Positions 1-11,354 of a stretch of DNA of 64,000 nt are shown here, in pieces. Within the stretch, counting starts at the first letter, position 1. Each line of letters begins with the position of its first letter. The notes beneath the pieces were generated by a model, which saw only the letters and a list, made by a program, of their open reading frames with translations, was not told the origin of the DNA and made no database searches. Location of the stretch: assembly GCA_029248885.1 (NCBI GenBank), contig JAQWIL010000009.1, positions 17,737-81,736 of the forward strand. Direction: 5' to 3'. Both the position numbers and the translations under genes were made by a program. This DNA comes from Flavobacteriaceae bacterium (GTDB lineage: Bacteria; Bacteroidota; Bacteroidia; Flavobacteriales; Flavobacteriaceae).

Positions 1-2498
<2,498 letters not shown>

Positions 2499-2590
2499 TG
2501 TTACAAATAAAACATTTTGTGTACATTTTAAAAAAGAATGATAAATTGCATATTTAGAATTCGGGATTGATTAATTTAGCCCCCCAAAAT

Positions 2591-3094
2591 ATGTTTAGAA
2601 AACGAATTGTTGAAAAGGCCTTAACCGAGCTGTCTCACCGAACGATGGTTAAACCAGAGTCCGTTCGTTCCGTTGCGTGCCTTATTGATCTCAACATTTT
2701 GGTAGATATGGACTTAGACAGCTATATAAAGGAACTTTTTCAAATTCAAAAGAACAGTATTACAGCGATTTATTATGCGCCAAAATCATCTAAAGACTTG
2801 ACTTTGTATAGCCCACAATTTAACAACCGCCATCTACATTGGGACGGAACACTCCTTCACCCTATGAAGAAGAAAGTTTTGTCAAAAAAATATGATTTAC
2901 TGTTTAATTTTTTTTCGAAAGACAATCTTGTTCTTCAATCAATATCCTCCCAAATCAAAGCAGGATTTCGGGTTGGCTATGTCACAGTTGATCATCGACT
3001 AAACGATCTTATGCTTGGGGCAGAAAACAATACAGCAGACCAATTTTTTGGCACTTTTAGCACCTTTTTTTCTAAAATCAAAACAGATGATTAA
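2591..3094 (+). CDS. Conserved hypothetical protein between ligA and dapA (DUF6913-like)
   Basis: A soluble protein of about 167 residues with no signal peptide and no motif whose function I recognise. A longer in-frame version starts at a TTG at 2567, but the ATG at 2591 (MFRKRIVEK) is the better start. The segment VGYVTVDHRLNDLMLGAEN near the C-terminus is regular alpha/beta sequence. Position directly upstream of dapA, with an 8 nt overlap, is as I recall it for a family called DUF6913 in flavobacteria; that name is from memory and not checked. Translational coupling to dapA is likely. Function unknown. Confidence 0.75.
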   Translation: MFRKRIVEKALTELSHRTMVKPESVRSVACLIDLNILVDMDLDSYIKELFQIQKNSITAIYYAPKSSKDLTLYSPQFNNRHLHWDGTLLHPMKKKVLSKKYDLLFNFFSKDNLVLQSISSQIKAGFRVGYVTVDHRLNDLMLGAENNTADQFFGTFSTFFSKIKTDD

Positions 3095-3971
3095 ATCCCC
3101 ATATCTTGGTACTGGCGTTGCAGTTATAACCCCATTTACTGCTGATTTAAAAGTCGACTTTAAATCTTTGCGCTACCTCATCCATTATTTAATTGATAAT
3201 GATATTCGCTATTTGGTTGCTATGGGGACAACAGCAGAGTCCCCAACGATTTCTGTTGAAGAGAAAAAACAGATTTTTGACTGTTTTGTGGAAACGGTTG
3301 ACGGTCAAGTGCCCTTAATTATGGGAATTGGTGGTAATGACACCATGGCACTCCAACGAGCACTACAACAGGTTGATACAACTGGTTTTTCAGCCATTCT
3401 TTCGGTTTCTCCATATTACAATCGTCCAACCCAGGAAGGAATCTATCAACACTATAAAGCACTTGATGCGGTAACGCCTTTACCACTTATCTTGTATAAT
3501 GTTCCAGGAAGGACATCTTCAAACATCAGTGCTGAGACCACTTTGCGAATCGCGCATGATTGTCCAAATGTAATTGGAATCAAAGATGCCAGTGGAGATT
3601 TAGATCAGGGAAAAGCCATTCTTGATGGTCGTCCAGACGATTTTATTTTACTATCTGGTGACGATGAAACCGCAATTCCCCTGATTCAATCGGGTGCTGA
3701 AGGTGTGATTTCTGTCTTTGCCGGTGGGTTTCCACGCTTTTTCAGCAATGGCGTTATTGCTGCGCTTGAGGGAAATGATAATAAAGCCAATGAAATCGCA
3801 ACACTTGCTCAACCCATTATTGACCTACTATTCGTCGAGGGTAATCCAGGCGGAATAAAAGCGGTGCTTCATCAACGTGGACTTATTGAAAACCAGTTAC
3901 GACTTCCTTTAGTTCCTGTTTCTGATTCTGTTACATCAAAGTTGAGAACCTATGTTGATCAATACGATTAA
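3087..3971 (+). CDS. dapA: 4-hydroxy-tetrahydrodipicolinate synthase DapA
   Basis: Condenses pyruvate with aspartate semialdehyde, the first committed step to diaminopimelate and lysine, in the cytosol. From the ATG at 3087 the protein has 294 residues, the family norm; an upstream TTG at 3015 would add 24 atypical residues inside the previous gene. The Schiff-base lysine is K166 in IGIKDASGD, the catalytic tyrosine is Y137 in LYNVPGRT, and the GTTAES loop that binds pyruvate is at residues 47-52. The start overlaps the preceding gene by 8 nt. The TIM barrel looks complete. Confidence 0.97.
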   Translation: MIKSPYLGTGVAVITPFTADLKVDFKSLRYLIHYLIDNDIRYLVAMGTTAESPTISVEEKKQIFDCFVETVDGQVPLIMGIGGNDTMALQRALQQVDTTGFSAILSVSPYYNRPTQEGIYQHYKALDAVTPLPLILYNVPGRTSSNISAETTLRIAHDCPNVIGIKDASGDLDQGKAILDGRPDDFILLSGDDETAIPLIQSGAEGVISVFAGGFPRFFSNGVIAALEGNDNKANEIATLAQPIIDLLFVEGNPGGIKAVLHQRGLIENQLRLPLVPVSDSVTSKLRTYVDQYD

Positions 3972-4009
3972 TAAGTTGGGGATGTTGTTCAAATGTATAA
4001 CTTTACACC

Positions 4010-4819
4010 ATGCAAAGTAAAATAACAATCCAATCTCTTATCGGGCTTGTAATTCTTTTGATGACTTCTTGCGGGCCATATCAAAAGGCGTTGAAAAGTG
4101 AAGACACCAAGCTTAAATATGATTTGGCTGAAGTATATTATGATGAAGGTGATTATCGAAGAGCCAAAGGACTCTTTGAACAACTAAAGCCAATATACAG
4201 GGGCAAACCCCAATCGGAACGAATCACTTACTTCTATGCCAATTGTTTACTCAATACACGCTCATACATTACAGCAGCTTACGAGTTTGAATCATTTACC
4301 AAAGCATTCCCTCGAAGTGATAAATTAGAGGAGGCCTATTATTTGATCGCCTATGCTTATGCAGAAATTTCTCCAATTTATAGTTTGGATCAAAAGGATA
4401 CAGAGGAAGCTTTGAACAAATTGCAAGAATATATCAATCGTTACCCTGATAGTGAGCGCATGGTGGAAGTCAACAGTATTGTAGAAGAATTGTTGCGCAA
4501 ACTCGAGCGGAAATCTTTTGAAAACGCCAAGCAATTTTTCACGATTCGGGATTATAAGGCAGCAATCAAGGCGATAGATAACTTTATCGGCGATTTCCCG
4601 GGTACTCCTTTTCGTGAAGAAGCAATGTTTATCCAGTTTCGAGCAGCTTCAATTTTGGCAATCAATAGTATATTTTCAAAAAAAGAAGAACGTTTAGAAA
4701 ACGCTGCATCCTATTTTGATGATTTTGTTCGGGCTTACCCTGAATCCGAATTTTTAGATCGGAGTATTTCAATAATGAATAATATCGAGAAAGAAATCAC
4801 TACATTTGCAGCCAATTAA
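4010..4819 (+). CDS. bamD: Outer membrane assembly lipoprotein BamD
   Basis: BamD is the essential TPR lipoprotein of the BAM complex that inserts beta-barrels into the outer membrane. A type II signal peptide with lipobox MTSC puts the acylated cysteine at residue 21. It is followed by repeated TPR-like helices (YYDEGDYRRAKGLFEQL near residue 44, IRDYKAAIKAIDNFIGDFP near 181, and a last repeat near the C-terminus). The 269-residue length is normal. It lies 9 nt upstream of the omega-like gene, a neighbourhood typical of flavobacteria. Confidence 0.94.
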   Translation: MQSKITIQSLIGLVILLMTSCGPYQKALKSEDTKLKYDLAEVYYDEGDYRRAKGLFEQLKPIYRGKPQSERITYFYANCLLNTRSYITAAYEFESFTKAFPRSDKLEEAYYLIAYAYAEISPIYSLDQKDTEEALNKLQEYINRYPDSERMVEVNSIVEELLRKLERKSFENAKQFFTIRDYKAAIKAIDNFIGDFPGTPFREEAMFIQFRAASILAINSIFSKKEERLENAASYFDDFVRAYPESEFLDRSISIMNNIEKEITTFAAN

Positions 4820-4828
4820 AATTACGGT

Positions 4829-5155
4829 ATGTCGATAAAGAATTCTAATGCACCTGATACTACGATTACTTACAATCGTAACAAGCTAGATGAACCAACT
4901 GGAAACATCTACAAGACCGTTTCTATACTTGCCAAACGTTCGATCCAGATCAATGAGGAGCTGCGTACAGAGCTATTTGAAAAGTTAGAAGAGTTTGCTA
5001 CCCCAATTGAAACACTTGAGGAAATTTTTGAAAACAAGGAACAAATTGAAGTTTCTAAGTTTTACGAAAAGTTACCCAAGCCACACGCTGTAGCAGTTGA
5101 ACAGTGGTTAGCAGAAAAAGTATACTATCGTCATACTGACGAAACAAGCAAATAA
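4829..5155 (+). CDS. DNA-directed RNA polymerase subunit omega-like protein (RpoZ/Rpb6 family)
   Basis: A 108-residue protein of the flavobacterial family annotated as RNA polymerase omega / Rpb6-like. The supporting segment is the N-terminal TGNIYKTVSILAKRSIQIN, which resembles the omega helix that wraps the beta-prime C-terminus. The rest is acidic helix ending KPHAVAVEQWLAEKVYYR. It sits between bamD and coaBC, as in related genomes as I recall them, and its stop codon directly abuts the coaBC start. In E. coli rpoZ is instead linked to gmk and spoT. Assignment rests on family recognition plus position. Confidence 0.8.
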   Translation: MSIKNSNAPDTTITYNRNKLDEPTGNIYKTVSILAKRSIQINEELRTELFEKLEEFATPIETLEEIFENKEQIEVSKFYEKLPKPHAVAVEQWLAEKVYYRHTDETSK

Positions 5156-6364
5156 ATGTTTCCTGCCCTACATGCCAAAAAGGTCATTCTTGGCATTTCT
5201 GGAAGCATTGCGGCCTACAAAACCCCTTTACTCGTTCGTGCTCTTGTAAAAGCTGGTGCTGAAGTACAGGTTGTGATGACACCTTCATCAAAGTCATTTG
5301 TCGCTCCATTGTCTTTATCTACAGTGTCGAATAAAGCAGTTTATTCAGAGTTTGTCGAAAGTGAAGATGAGTTGTGGAACAACCATGTAGATTTGGGCCT
5401 TTGGGCTGACCTGATGCTTATTGCACCTGCCTCTGCAAATACCTTATCGAAAATGGCGCAAGCAACATGCGATAATTTATTACTGGCGGTCTATCTCTCT
5501 GCCAAATGCCCCGTCTATTTCGCTCCAGCAATGGACTTGGATATGCATGAGCACCCTGCGACACAAGACGCCATCCAACGATTAATCTCTCGAAACAACA
5601 TCCATATTCCAGCGCAAGAAGGAGAGTTGGCCAGTGGCCTTCAGGGTGTTGGACGGATGCAAGAACCCGATCAAATTGTTGATTTTTTAGAACAAGATCT
5701 ATCCTCTAAAATGCCACTTCTTGGGACCAAGATGATGGTTACTGCCGGTCCGACATACGAACCGTTGGATCCAGTCCGTTATATTGGTAATTACTCCTCA
5801 GGAAAAATGGGTTATGCAATTGCAAATGAAGCTGCTTCACAAGGCGCTGAGGTGATTCTTATCTCTGGACCCGCCGATGACCTTGCTATTCATCCTGGGG
5901 TTACGCTCGTACAAACCAAAACGGCCGATGATATGCACACCGCATGTTTGCGCCATTTTGAGGATTGTAATATTCTCGTCATGGCTGCTGCAGTCGCTGA
6001 TTATAAACCCAAGCACGTCGAAGTAAGTAAAATCAAAAAAGAAGAGGAAATTACCTCGGTTGAACTCGTAAAAACCGTTGATATTCTTGAGAGTTTAGGT
6101 AAAAAGAAAACAAGTCAAGTTCTTGTAGGATTTGCACTTGAGACCGACAATGAATTATCGAATGCCAAAGAAAAAATAAAGAAGAAAAATCTCGATGCGA
6201 TTATTCTTAACTCTCTGGCAGACAAGGGTGCTGGTTTTCAACACGCGACAAATAAAATCACATTTATTCCTGCTTTAGGAGAGCACACAGCTTTTACTTT
6301 AAAAGATAAATCTGAAGTAGCTGTAGATGTTTTAACCCAAATTAAAACGATGATTGATGCATAA
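5156..6364 (+). CDS. coaBC: Bifunctional phosphopantothenoylcysteine decarboxylase / phosphopantothenate-cysteine ligase CoaBC
   Basis: Catalyses steps 2 and 3 of CoA synthesis from phosphopantothenate. The N-terminal flavin-dependent CoaC half starts with KKVILGISGSIAAYK and contains APASANTLSKMAQ and the PAMDLDMH loop. The C-terminal CoaB half begins near residue 185 (MMVTAGPTYEPLDPVRYI), followed by NYSSGKMG and MAAAVADYKP. Length 402 is standard. The ATG follows the previous stop with no gap, and the end overlaps porD by 8 nt. Two other CoA genes are here: coaE at 10.7 kb and panB at 34 kb. Confidence 0.97.
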   Translation: MFPALHAKKVILGISGSIAAYKTPLLVRALVKAGAEVQVVMTPSSKSFVAPLSLSTVSNKAVYSEFVESEDELWNNHVDLGLWADLMLIAPASANTLSKMAQATCDNLLLAVYLSAKCPVYFAPAMDLDMHEHPATQDAIQRLISRNNIHIPAQEGELASGLQGVGRMQEPDQIVDFLEQDLSSKMPLLGTKMMVTAGPTYEPLDPVRYIGNYSSGKMGYAIANEAASQGAEVILISGPADDLAIHPGVTLVQTKTADDMHTACLRHFEDCNILVMAAAVADYKPKHVEVSKIKKEEEITSVELVKTVDILESLGKKKTSQVLVGFALETDNELSNAKEKIKKKNLDAIILNSLADKGAGFQHATNKITFIPALGEHTAFTLKDKSEVAVDVLTQIKTMIDA

Positions 6365-7235
6365 AATCCTGCTTTTCATTCTTTTTTCTTGCTTTTCTTT
6401 TGCCCAAGTATTGGATTGTAAAGTCAGTATTAATGCCGATTTGGTCGATCAAACCAACAGCCAAATTTTTGAAACCCTCGAGCGGGAGCTCAATGAGTTT
6501 GTCAACGCGACCTCATGGGTTGATATTCGATCAGAGGATTACAACAAAATCAACTGCACCATGTTGATTACAATTGAAAATTATGGAAACAATGAATTTC
6601 AGGCAAATTTGCAAATTCAGTCTTCTCGACCAGTATTCGGATCTGCCTATGTCACGCCACTTCTGAATCGAAAAGACGATGATTTTAATTTTTCTTATCA
6701 GGAATTTGAATCCTTAAATTTCAACCCAAATAACACGAACACCTCTTTAGTTTCTCTTATAAGTTATTACGTATTTGTGGTTTTGGGGGTCGATGCAGAC
6801 TCCTTTTCTTTGTTTGGCGGAGATCCATATTATGAACAAGCTCGAAAAATTGTTGATCTGTCTCAGGCCAATCGATTTTCTGGATGGAAACAATCTGAAA
6901 AGAAGACCAATCGGTACTGGCTTATTGACCAGTTGAGTACAAATCCTTTTTCCCTTTTTCGGAAAGTAATCTATGACTACCACCTCAACGGATTAGACGT
7001 GATGGTCAACCAACCTGAAGTGGGTAAGCAAACCATTTCAAAAAGTATCTCAGACTTGAAAAGCTTATCCAAAAGTCGCCCAAATAGTTTGGTTGTGCAA
7101 CTATTTTTCGATACAAAATCAGATGAGGTTGTGCAGATTTTTTCTGGAGGACCTTCATTTGACACCTCTCAGCTTCGGGAAGACTTAAATCGAGTAGCTC
7201 CCTTCTTTTCTGCCAAGTGGGCTGAAATTAGATAG
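6357..7235 (+). CDS. porD: Type IX secretion system protein PorD (DUF4835 family)
   Basis: A secreted protein of 292 residues with an N-terminal signal peptide (MHKILLFILFSCFSFAQ, cleavage probably after FAQ). The body matches the flavobacterial DUF4835 family, which current nomenclature calls PorD: AQVLDCKVSINADLV near the N-terminus, YYVFVVLGVDADSFS near residue 135, and a C-terminal segment ending APFFSAKWAEIR. Its location between coaBC and recN is as I recall for related genomes. PorD is associated with type IX secretion, though its exact role is unclear. The ATG at 6357 is preferred over a TTG at 6354. Confidence 0.82.
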   Translation: MHKILLFILFSCFSFAQVLDCKVSINADLVDQTNSQIFETLERELNEFVNATSWVDIRSEDYNKINCTMLITIENYGNNEFQANLQIQSSRPVFGSAYVTPLLNRKDDDFNFSYQEFESLNFNPNNTNTSLVSLISYYVFVVLGVDADSFSLFGGDPYYEQARKIVDLSQANRFSGWKQSEKKTNRYWLIDQLSTNPFSLFRKVIYDYHLNGLDVMVNQPEVGKQTISKSISDLKSLSKSRPNSLVVQLFFDTKSDEVVQIFSGGPSFDTSQLREDLNRVAPFFSAKWAEIR

Positions 7236-7285
7236 CTGAATATCACTGAAAAAGTTATCTTTGAGTTTCATTAATCTTTGATCAG

Positions 7286-8938
7286 TTGTTACAGTCTATT
7301 TCTATCGTAAACTTTGCGCTTATTGATGACATTCAATCTGATTTTGGCCGTCGCCTCAATGTGGTTACGGGGGAGACAGGTTCGGGAAAATCCATCGTCA
7401 TGGATGCTTTGTCACTTGTGCTGGGTGCTAGAGCAGACTTATCAGCTGTTCGAGATGCCTCTCAAAAATGTATTGTTGAAGCAGTTTTTGATCTTTCCAA
7501 ATCCGCTCTCAAATCTGTGTTTGATGATTTGGAAGTTGATTTCGAAATGGAAACCATTCTCAGAAGAGAGATATTGCCTTCAGGAAAATCACGATCGTTT
7601 ATCAACGATACGCCAGTCCAGCTTGAAAAGCTTCGATTTTTGGGCTCTCAGTTGGTTGATTTGCACTCGCAACACCAAACTTCACAATTGGCAGATTCTC
7701 GATTCCACTTCGACCTCCTTGATGCCTTTTCGGGTGCTTTAGAATTGAGAGCTGACTACCAACAAACTTTGGAAGTGGTTAAGCAAGAAGAAAAACGCTA
7801 TCAAGGACTTTTGGAAGCCCAACGAAGTGCTAAAGAATCATATGATTATAATTCCTTTTTGTTGGCAGAGTTAAAGGAGTTACAACTTCATATCGACATC
7901 CAGAGACAGCTTGAGAAAGAGCGCAACTTATTGCAACATGCCGATGATATCAAGCAAACGATTCAACATATATTGCAGGTTTCGTCCATAGAAAACAGTG
8001 GTCTGACCGACCAATTGAGTCAATGTAGAGTGGACCTGCAAAAACTGGAATCCTACAGTGATCAGTATAAAGTGTTTTCAGAGCGGGTACAAAACTTATG
8101 GTATGAATGGACAGACATTCAAGCAAACTTGTCATCGATAGATGAGGAATTGGCTGTTGACCCTTTGCGCTTAGAGGTCGTCAATCAAACGTTGAGCAAG
8201 ATATATTCTCTCCAACAAAAGCATCAAGTTCAGGACATTGAGGGGTTGATGAACAAAGAAGAGGAGTTAGAAACACTATGCCAAGTGGTTTTGGAAGGGG
8301 ATGAAGAAATCCAGGTGCAAAAACAACAACTTGATAAAGCGGAAAAAACGGCTTGGAAACTCGCAACAGATTTGGCTAAACGCAGAAGAGATCATGCACA
8401 AAAACTTGCCAATGAGCTCAGTGCTCGACTCGTCAAACTTGGTATGGAGCATGCGCGTTTTGATTTTCAATTGGACGCTGAGCTATCTCTAGGACCAATT
8501 GGAGCAGATACTTTAACACTTTTATTTTCTGCCAATAAAGGAATTGATTTTTCAACGCTACGTAAAATCGCCTCTGGTGGCGAACGCTCACGAATTATGC
8601 TTGTGATCAAATCGATACTTGCGAAAAACGATCATTGCCCAACGATGATTTTAGATGAGATAGATGCAGGTGTTTCTGGTGAGATGGCCAAAGCCATGGG
8701 AAGTTTTATGAAAGATATTAGTGAGCATACACAGTTGATCGCCATTACCCATTTGCCACAAATTGCAGCGATGGGCAATTTGCATATCAAAGTATATAAA
8801 TCTTCGGATGATCATACAACTCGAACATATGTCAAACGATTGGAGGGTGAAGATCGAGTTGTGGAAATTGCACAAATGATCGACGGGAATCAAATTACTC
8901 AAACTGCACGCACCTACGCAGAGAAATTATTGAATTAG
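7286..8938 (+). CDS. recN: DNA repair protein RecN, TTG start
   Basis: An SMC-like ATPase of 550 residues that acts in double-strand break repair. Walker A is GETGSGKS (residues 29-36), the ABC signature is SGGERSR and Walker B is MILDEIDAGVSGEMA; a long coiled coil spans roughly residues 150-380. The start is TTG: the frame has a stop at 7262 and no ATG or GTG before the conserved N-terminus SISIVNFALIDDI. Starting there gives the family-typical MLxxxSIxNfALI. It lies 50 nt downstream of porD. Confidence 0.96.
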   Translation: MLQSISIVNFALIDDIQSDFGRRLNVVTGETGSGKSIVMDALSLVLGARADLSAVRDASQKCIVEAVFDLSKSALKSVFDDLEVDFEMETILRREILPSGKSRSFINDTPVQLEKLRFLGSQLVDLHSQHQTSQLADSRFHFDLLDAFSGALELRADYQQTLEVVKQEEKRYQGLLEAQRSAKESYDYNSFLLAELKELQLHIDIQRQLEKERNLLQHADDIKQTIQHILQVSSIENSGLTDQLSQCRVDLQKLESYSDQYKVFSERVQNLWYEWTDIQANLSSIDEELAVDPLRLEVVNQTLSKIYSLQQKHQVQDIEGLMNKEEELETLCQVVLEGDEEIQVQKQQLDKAEKTAWKLATDLAKRRRDHAQKLANELSARLVKLGMEHARFDFQLDAELSLGPIGADTLTLLFSANKGIDFSTLRKIASGGERSRIMLVIKSILAKNDHCPTMILDEIDAGVSGEMAKAMGSFMKDISEHTQLIAITHLPQIAAMGNLHIKVYKSSDDHTTRTYVKRLEGEDRVVEIAQMIDGNQITQTARTYAEKLLN

Positions 8939-8964
8939 TACTATATTTAGCAAAATTTTTTTTT

Positions 8965-9777
8965 ATGTCTTACGACTTGCTTACAGGAAAAAAAGGAATC
9001 ATTTTTGGCGCCTTAGATGAAAACTCTATTGCTTGGAAAACTGCTGTTCGCGTACATGAAGAAGGGGGTCAGTTTATATTGACAAACGCACCAGTTGCCA
9101 TGCGTATGGGAGCAATTAATGACCTTGCACAGCAAACCAACTCACAGGTCATTCCAGCAGATGCGACGAGTATCGAAGATTTGGAAAATCTTATTGATCA
9201 GTCGATTGAAATTTTAGGCGGAAAGCTCGATTTTGTTTTACACTCGATTGGCATGTCAGTCAATGTGCGCAAGGGTAGGTCCTATACCGATCAAAATCAC
9301 AGCTGGACAGCTAAAGGATGGGATGTTTCTGCTGGTTCGTTTCACAAACTGATGCAAGTGCTATACAAAAAAGACGCCATGAACGAATGGGGTAGTATAG
9401 TTGCCTTGAGCTATATGGCTGCGCAACGTGTTTTCCCAGATTATAACGACATGGCCGATAATAAGGCTTATCTTGAATCAATTGCCCGTAGTTTTGGGTA
9501 TTTCTTTGGAAGAGATAAAAAAGTAAGAGTGAATACCATTTCACAGTCACCAACACCAACCACAGCTGGGAAGGGAGTCAAGGGCTTTGACGGCTTTATC
9601 TCGTATGCAGAAAAAATGTCACCATTAGGCAACGCAACCGCTCTTGACTGTGCAAATTATACGATTACCTTATTTTCAGATTTAACCAAAAGAGTGACTT
9701 TGCAAAACCTCTATAATGATGGCGGTTTTTCAAATATGGGAGTTAGCGATGCCGTAATGGATATGGTCGATAACTAA
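8965..9777 (+). CDS. fabI: Enoyl-[acyl-carrier-protein] reductase FabI
   Basis: Performs the last reduction of each round of type II fatty acid synthesis with NAD(P)H. The 270-residue SDR protein has the N-terminal KKGIIFGALDENSIAW cofactor region and the FabI catalytic pair Y160 and K167 (Y-x6-K), in DYNDMADNK. The preceding stretch ALSYMAAQRVFPDY aligns with the E. coli LTYLGAERAIPNY region. It lies 26 nt after recN and ahead of a YbbR-like gene. Confidence 0.93.
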   Translation: MSYDLLTGKKGIIFGALDENSIAWKTAVRVHEEGGQFILTNAPVAMRMGAINDLAQQTNSQVIPADATSIEDLENLIDQSIEILGGKLDFVLHSIGMSVNVRKGRSYTDQNHSWTAKGWDVSAGSFHKLMQVLYKKDAMNEWGSIVALSYMAAQRVFPDYNDMADNKAYLESIARSFGYFFGRDKKVRVNTISQSPTPTTAGKGVKGFDGFISYAEKMSPLGNATALDCANYTITLFSDLTKRVTLQNLYNDGGFSNMGVSDAVMDMVDN

Positions 9778-9798
9778 GATTAATTTAATCAATTAGCT

Positions 9799-10749
9799 AT
9801 GTCTTTATTGAGCGGTCTTTTCAAGCGGATTGGGTCGCTAAAGCAGTTGCGATTGATTGTTATTTTTTTTCTGATTTCCTTATTTGTATGGCTCTCCTCC
9901 AAGATGTCAGAAGTCCATACGGCCAAAGTCGATATTTATTTTGATTACTCCGATGAAACTTTTGAAACCTACCGAGTTGTTGAGCCAGCTCAAGCGGTTG
10001 AATTTATTATTACCGGAACTGGTTTCCGTTTACTTTTCGCAAGACTATTTACGCCAATAGTCTATTTATCGATGACAGATATTCAGATGGATGACAACGG
10101 ATTTTACTTTTCCAAGCTCGTTTTGATATCGGCAGTTGAATCACACTTTCGAAATGTTTTACGTGTCAATCAACTTATGCTTGACCGACTTGATGCGCCA
10201 TTTTTTACAGCTTCCATTAAGAAAATCCCAGTTCGGCTTCAGCAGGATTTTGTGCTTGCAGATGGATATGCTTGGTCTAGTGAATTGAATTTTATTCCTG
10301 ATTCTTTATATGTTTCTGGTTCTCCTGAAAAGGTGGACTCTTTAGAATATGCATTTGTAGTTACGCCAATCAATAAGGAGTTTACAACTTCCTTGGATGA
10401 GAAACTCAGTTTGACTCCAGATTTACAATCAAACTACAAATGGAGCGAAACCCTGGTATATGCTACTCAAAAAATTTCACGTTATACCCAAATCGAGCTT
10501 CGCCTTCCTATTGAGGTACTCGATCCTATTGAAAATATTGATGTGAGTGTAATTCCTGCTTTTGCTCAAGTTAGCTTACGTGTTCCAGTTCAGCAAGCAC
10601 GCCAGATCGACCATTCACAATTTTTATTGGGTTGTCGGTTGCCCTCTGACACCATCTCTGAGTTTCTTAATGTGCGCTTTGAAAGAATACCTGACAATAT
10701 TGTGGTCAATGAAATTACACCAAGTCAAGTACGTTATTTTATAAATTGA
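9799..10749 (+). CDS. YbbR-like domain protein (CdaR-like)
   Basis: A membrane-anchored protein of 316 residues. One transmembrane segment (LRLIVIFFLISLFVWLS, residues about 17-34) precedes an extracytoplasmic region with tandem YbbR-type beta domains, visible in the repeated pattern ending ...VSGSPEKVDSLEYAFV near residue 175. In Firmicutes YbbR/CdaR regulates the c-di-AMP cyclase CdaA; whether the flavobacterial protein does so is unknown and no cyclase is nearby. Its stop codon overlaps the coaE ATG by one base (TGATG). Confidence 0.8.
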   Translation: MSLLSGLFKRIGSLKQLRLIVIFFLISLFVWLSSKMSEVHTAKVDIYFDYSDETFETYRVVEPAQAVEFIITGTGFRLLFARLFTPIVYLSMTDIQMDDNGFYFSKLVLISAVESHFRNVLRVNQLMLDRLDAPFFTASIKKIPVRLQQDFVLADGYAWSSELNFIPDSLYVSGSPEKVDSLEYAFVVTPINKEFTTSLDEKLSLTPDLQSNYKWSETLVYATQKISRYTQIELRLPIEVLDPIENIDVSVIPAFAQVSLRVPVQQARQIDHSQFLLGCRLPSDTISEFLNVRFERIPDNIVVNEITPSQVRYFIN

Positions 10750-11342
10750 TGGTACAGCTAGCAGTTACAGGTAATATGGGATGTGGTAAAACTACAATTT
10801 GTGAGATGTTGATTTCACAAGACATCCCTGTTTATTTTTCTGACAACCGTGCCAAAGAATTGATGAGCCAAGACCAATCCTTGATTCAACTCATACAGAA
10901 ACGTTTTGGCAAGGAGTCTTACCACAGTGGTTCCCTTAACCGAAAATGGCTTGCTGAACGAGTTTTTAAGAGCCTCAAAGCTTTGAACGATCTAAACAAT
11001 TTGGTTCATCCTGTCGTTCATCTAGATTACATAGAATGGGTAAATCAACAAGCGCAAGATGTTGTTGCTTACGAGTCTGCAATTGTATTGGAGCATGGAA
11101 ATAAAGATAAATTCGATGTTGTAATTCAAGTGAGTTGTCCAGAAAGGCTTCGTATTGAGCGTATACAACAACGAGATGGTTTGACGCTTGAAGAGATTCA
11201 ATCAAGGACACGTTTTCAGTGGCCAGACGAAAAGAAACGCAAACATGCCGACTATGTCATTGAAAATATCAACCTCTCGGAAACTGAACAACAAGTCAAG
11301 ACCGTTTTGTCATTGATCCGCAAACAGTTCCTGATAGATTAA
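10749..11342 (+). CDS. coaE: Dephospho-CoA kinase CoaE
   Basis: Last step of CoA synthesis: ATP-dependent phosphorylation of the ribose 3'-OH of dephospho-CoA. The P-loop is TGNMGCGKTT (residues 7-16), followed by PVYFSDNRAKELM, the family's substrate-binding DxxA/E region, and a lid segment with ERLRIERIQQRDG. 197 residues from the ATG at 10749; a TTG one codon earlier is ignored. Start and upstream stop share one base, so translation is probably coupled to the YbbR-like gene. Confidence 0.95.
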   Translation: MVQLAVTGNMGCGKTTICEMLISQDIPVYFSDNRAKELMSQDQSLIQLIQKRFGKESYHSGSLNRKWLAERVFKSLKALNDLNNLVHPVVHLDYIEWVNQQAQDVVAYESAIVLEHGNKDKFDVVIQVSCPERLRIERIQQRDGLTLEEIQSRTRFQWPDEKKRKHADYVIENINLSETEQQVKTVLSLIRKQFLID

Positions 11343-11354
11343 TTACATTTGGGT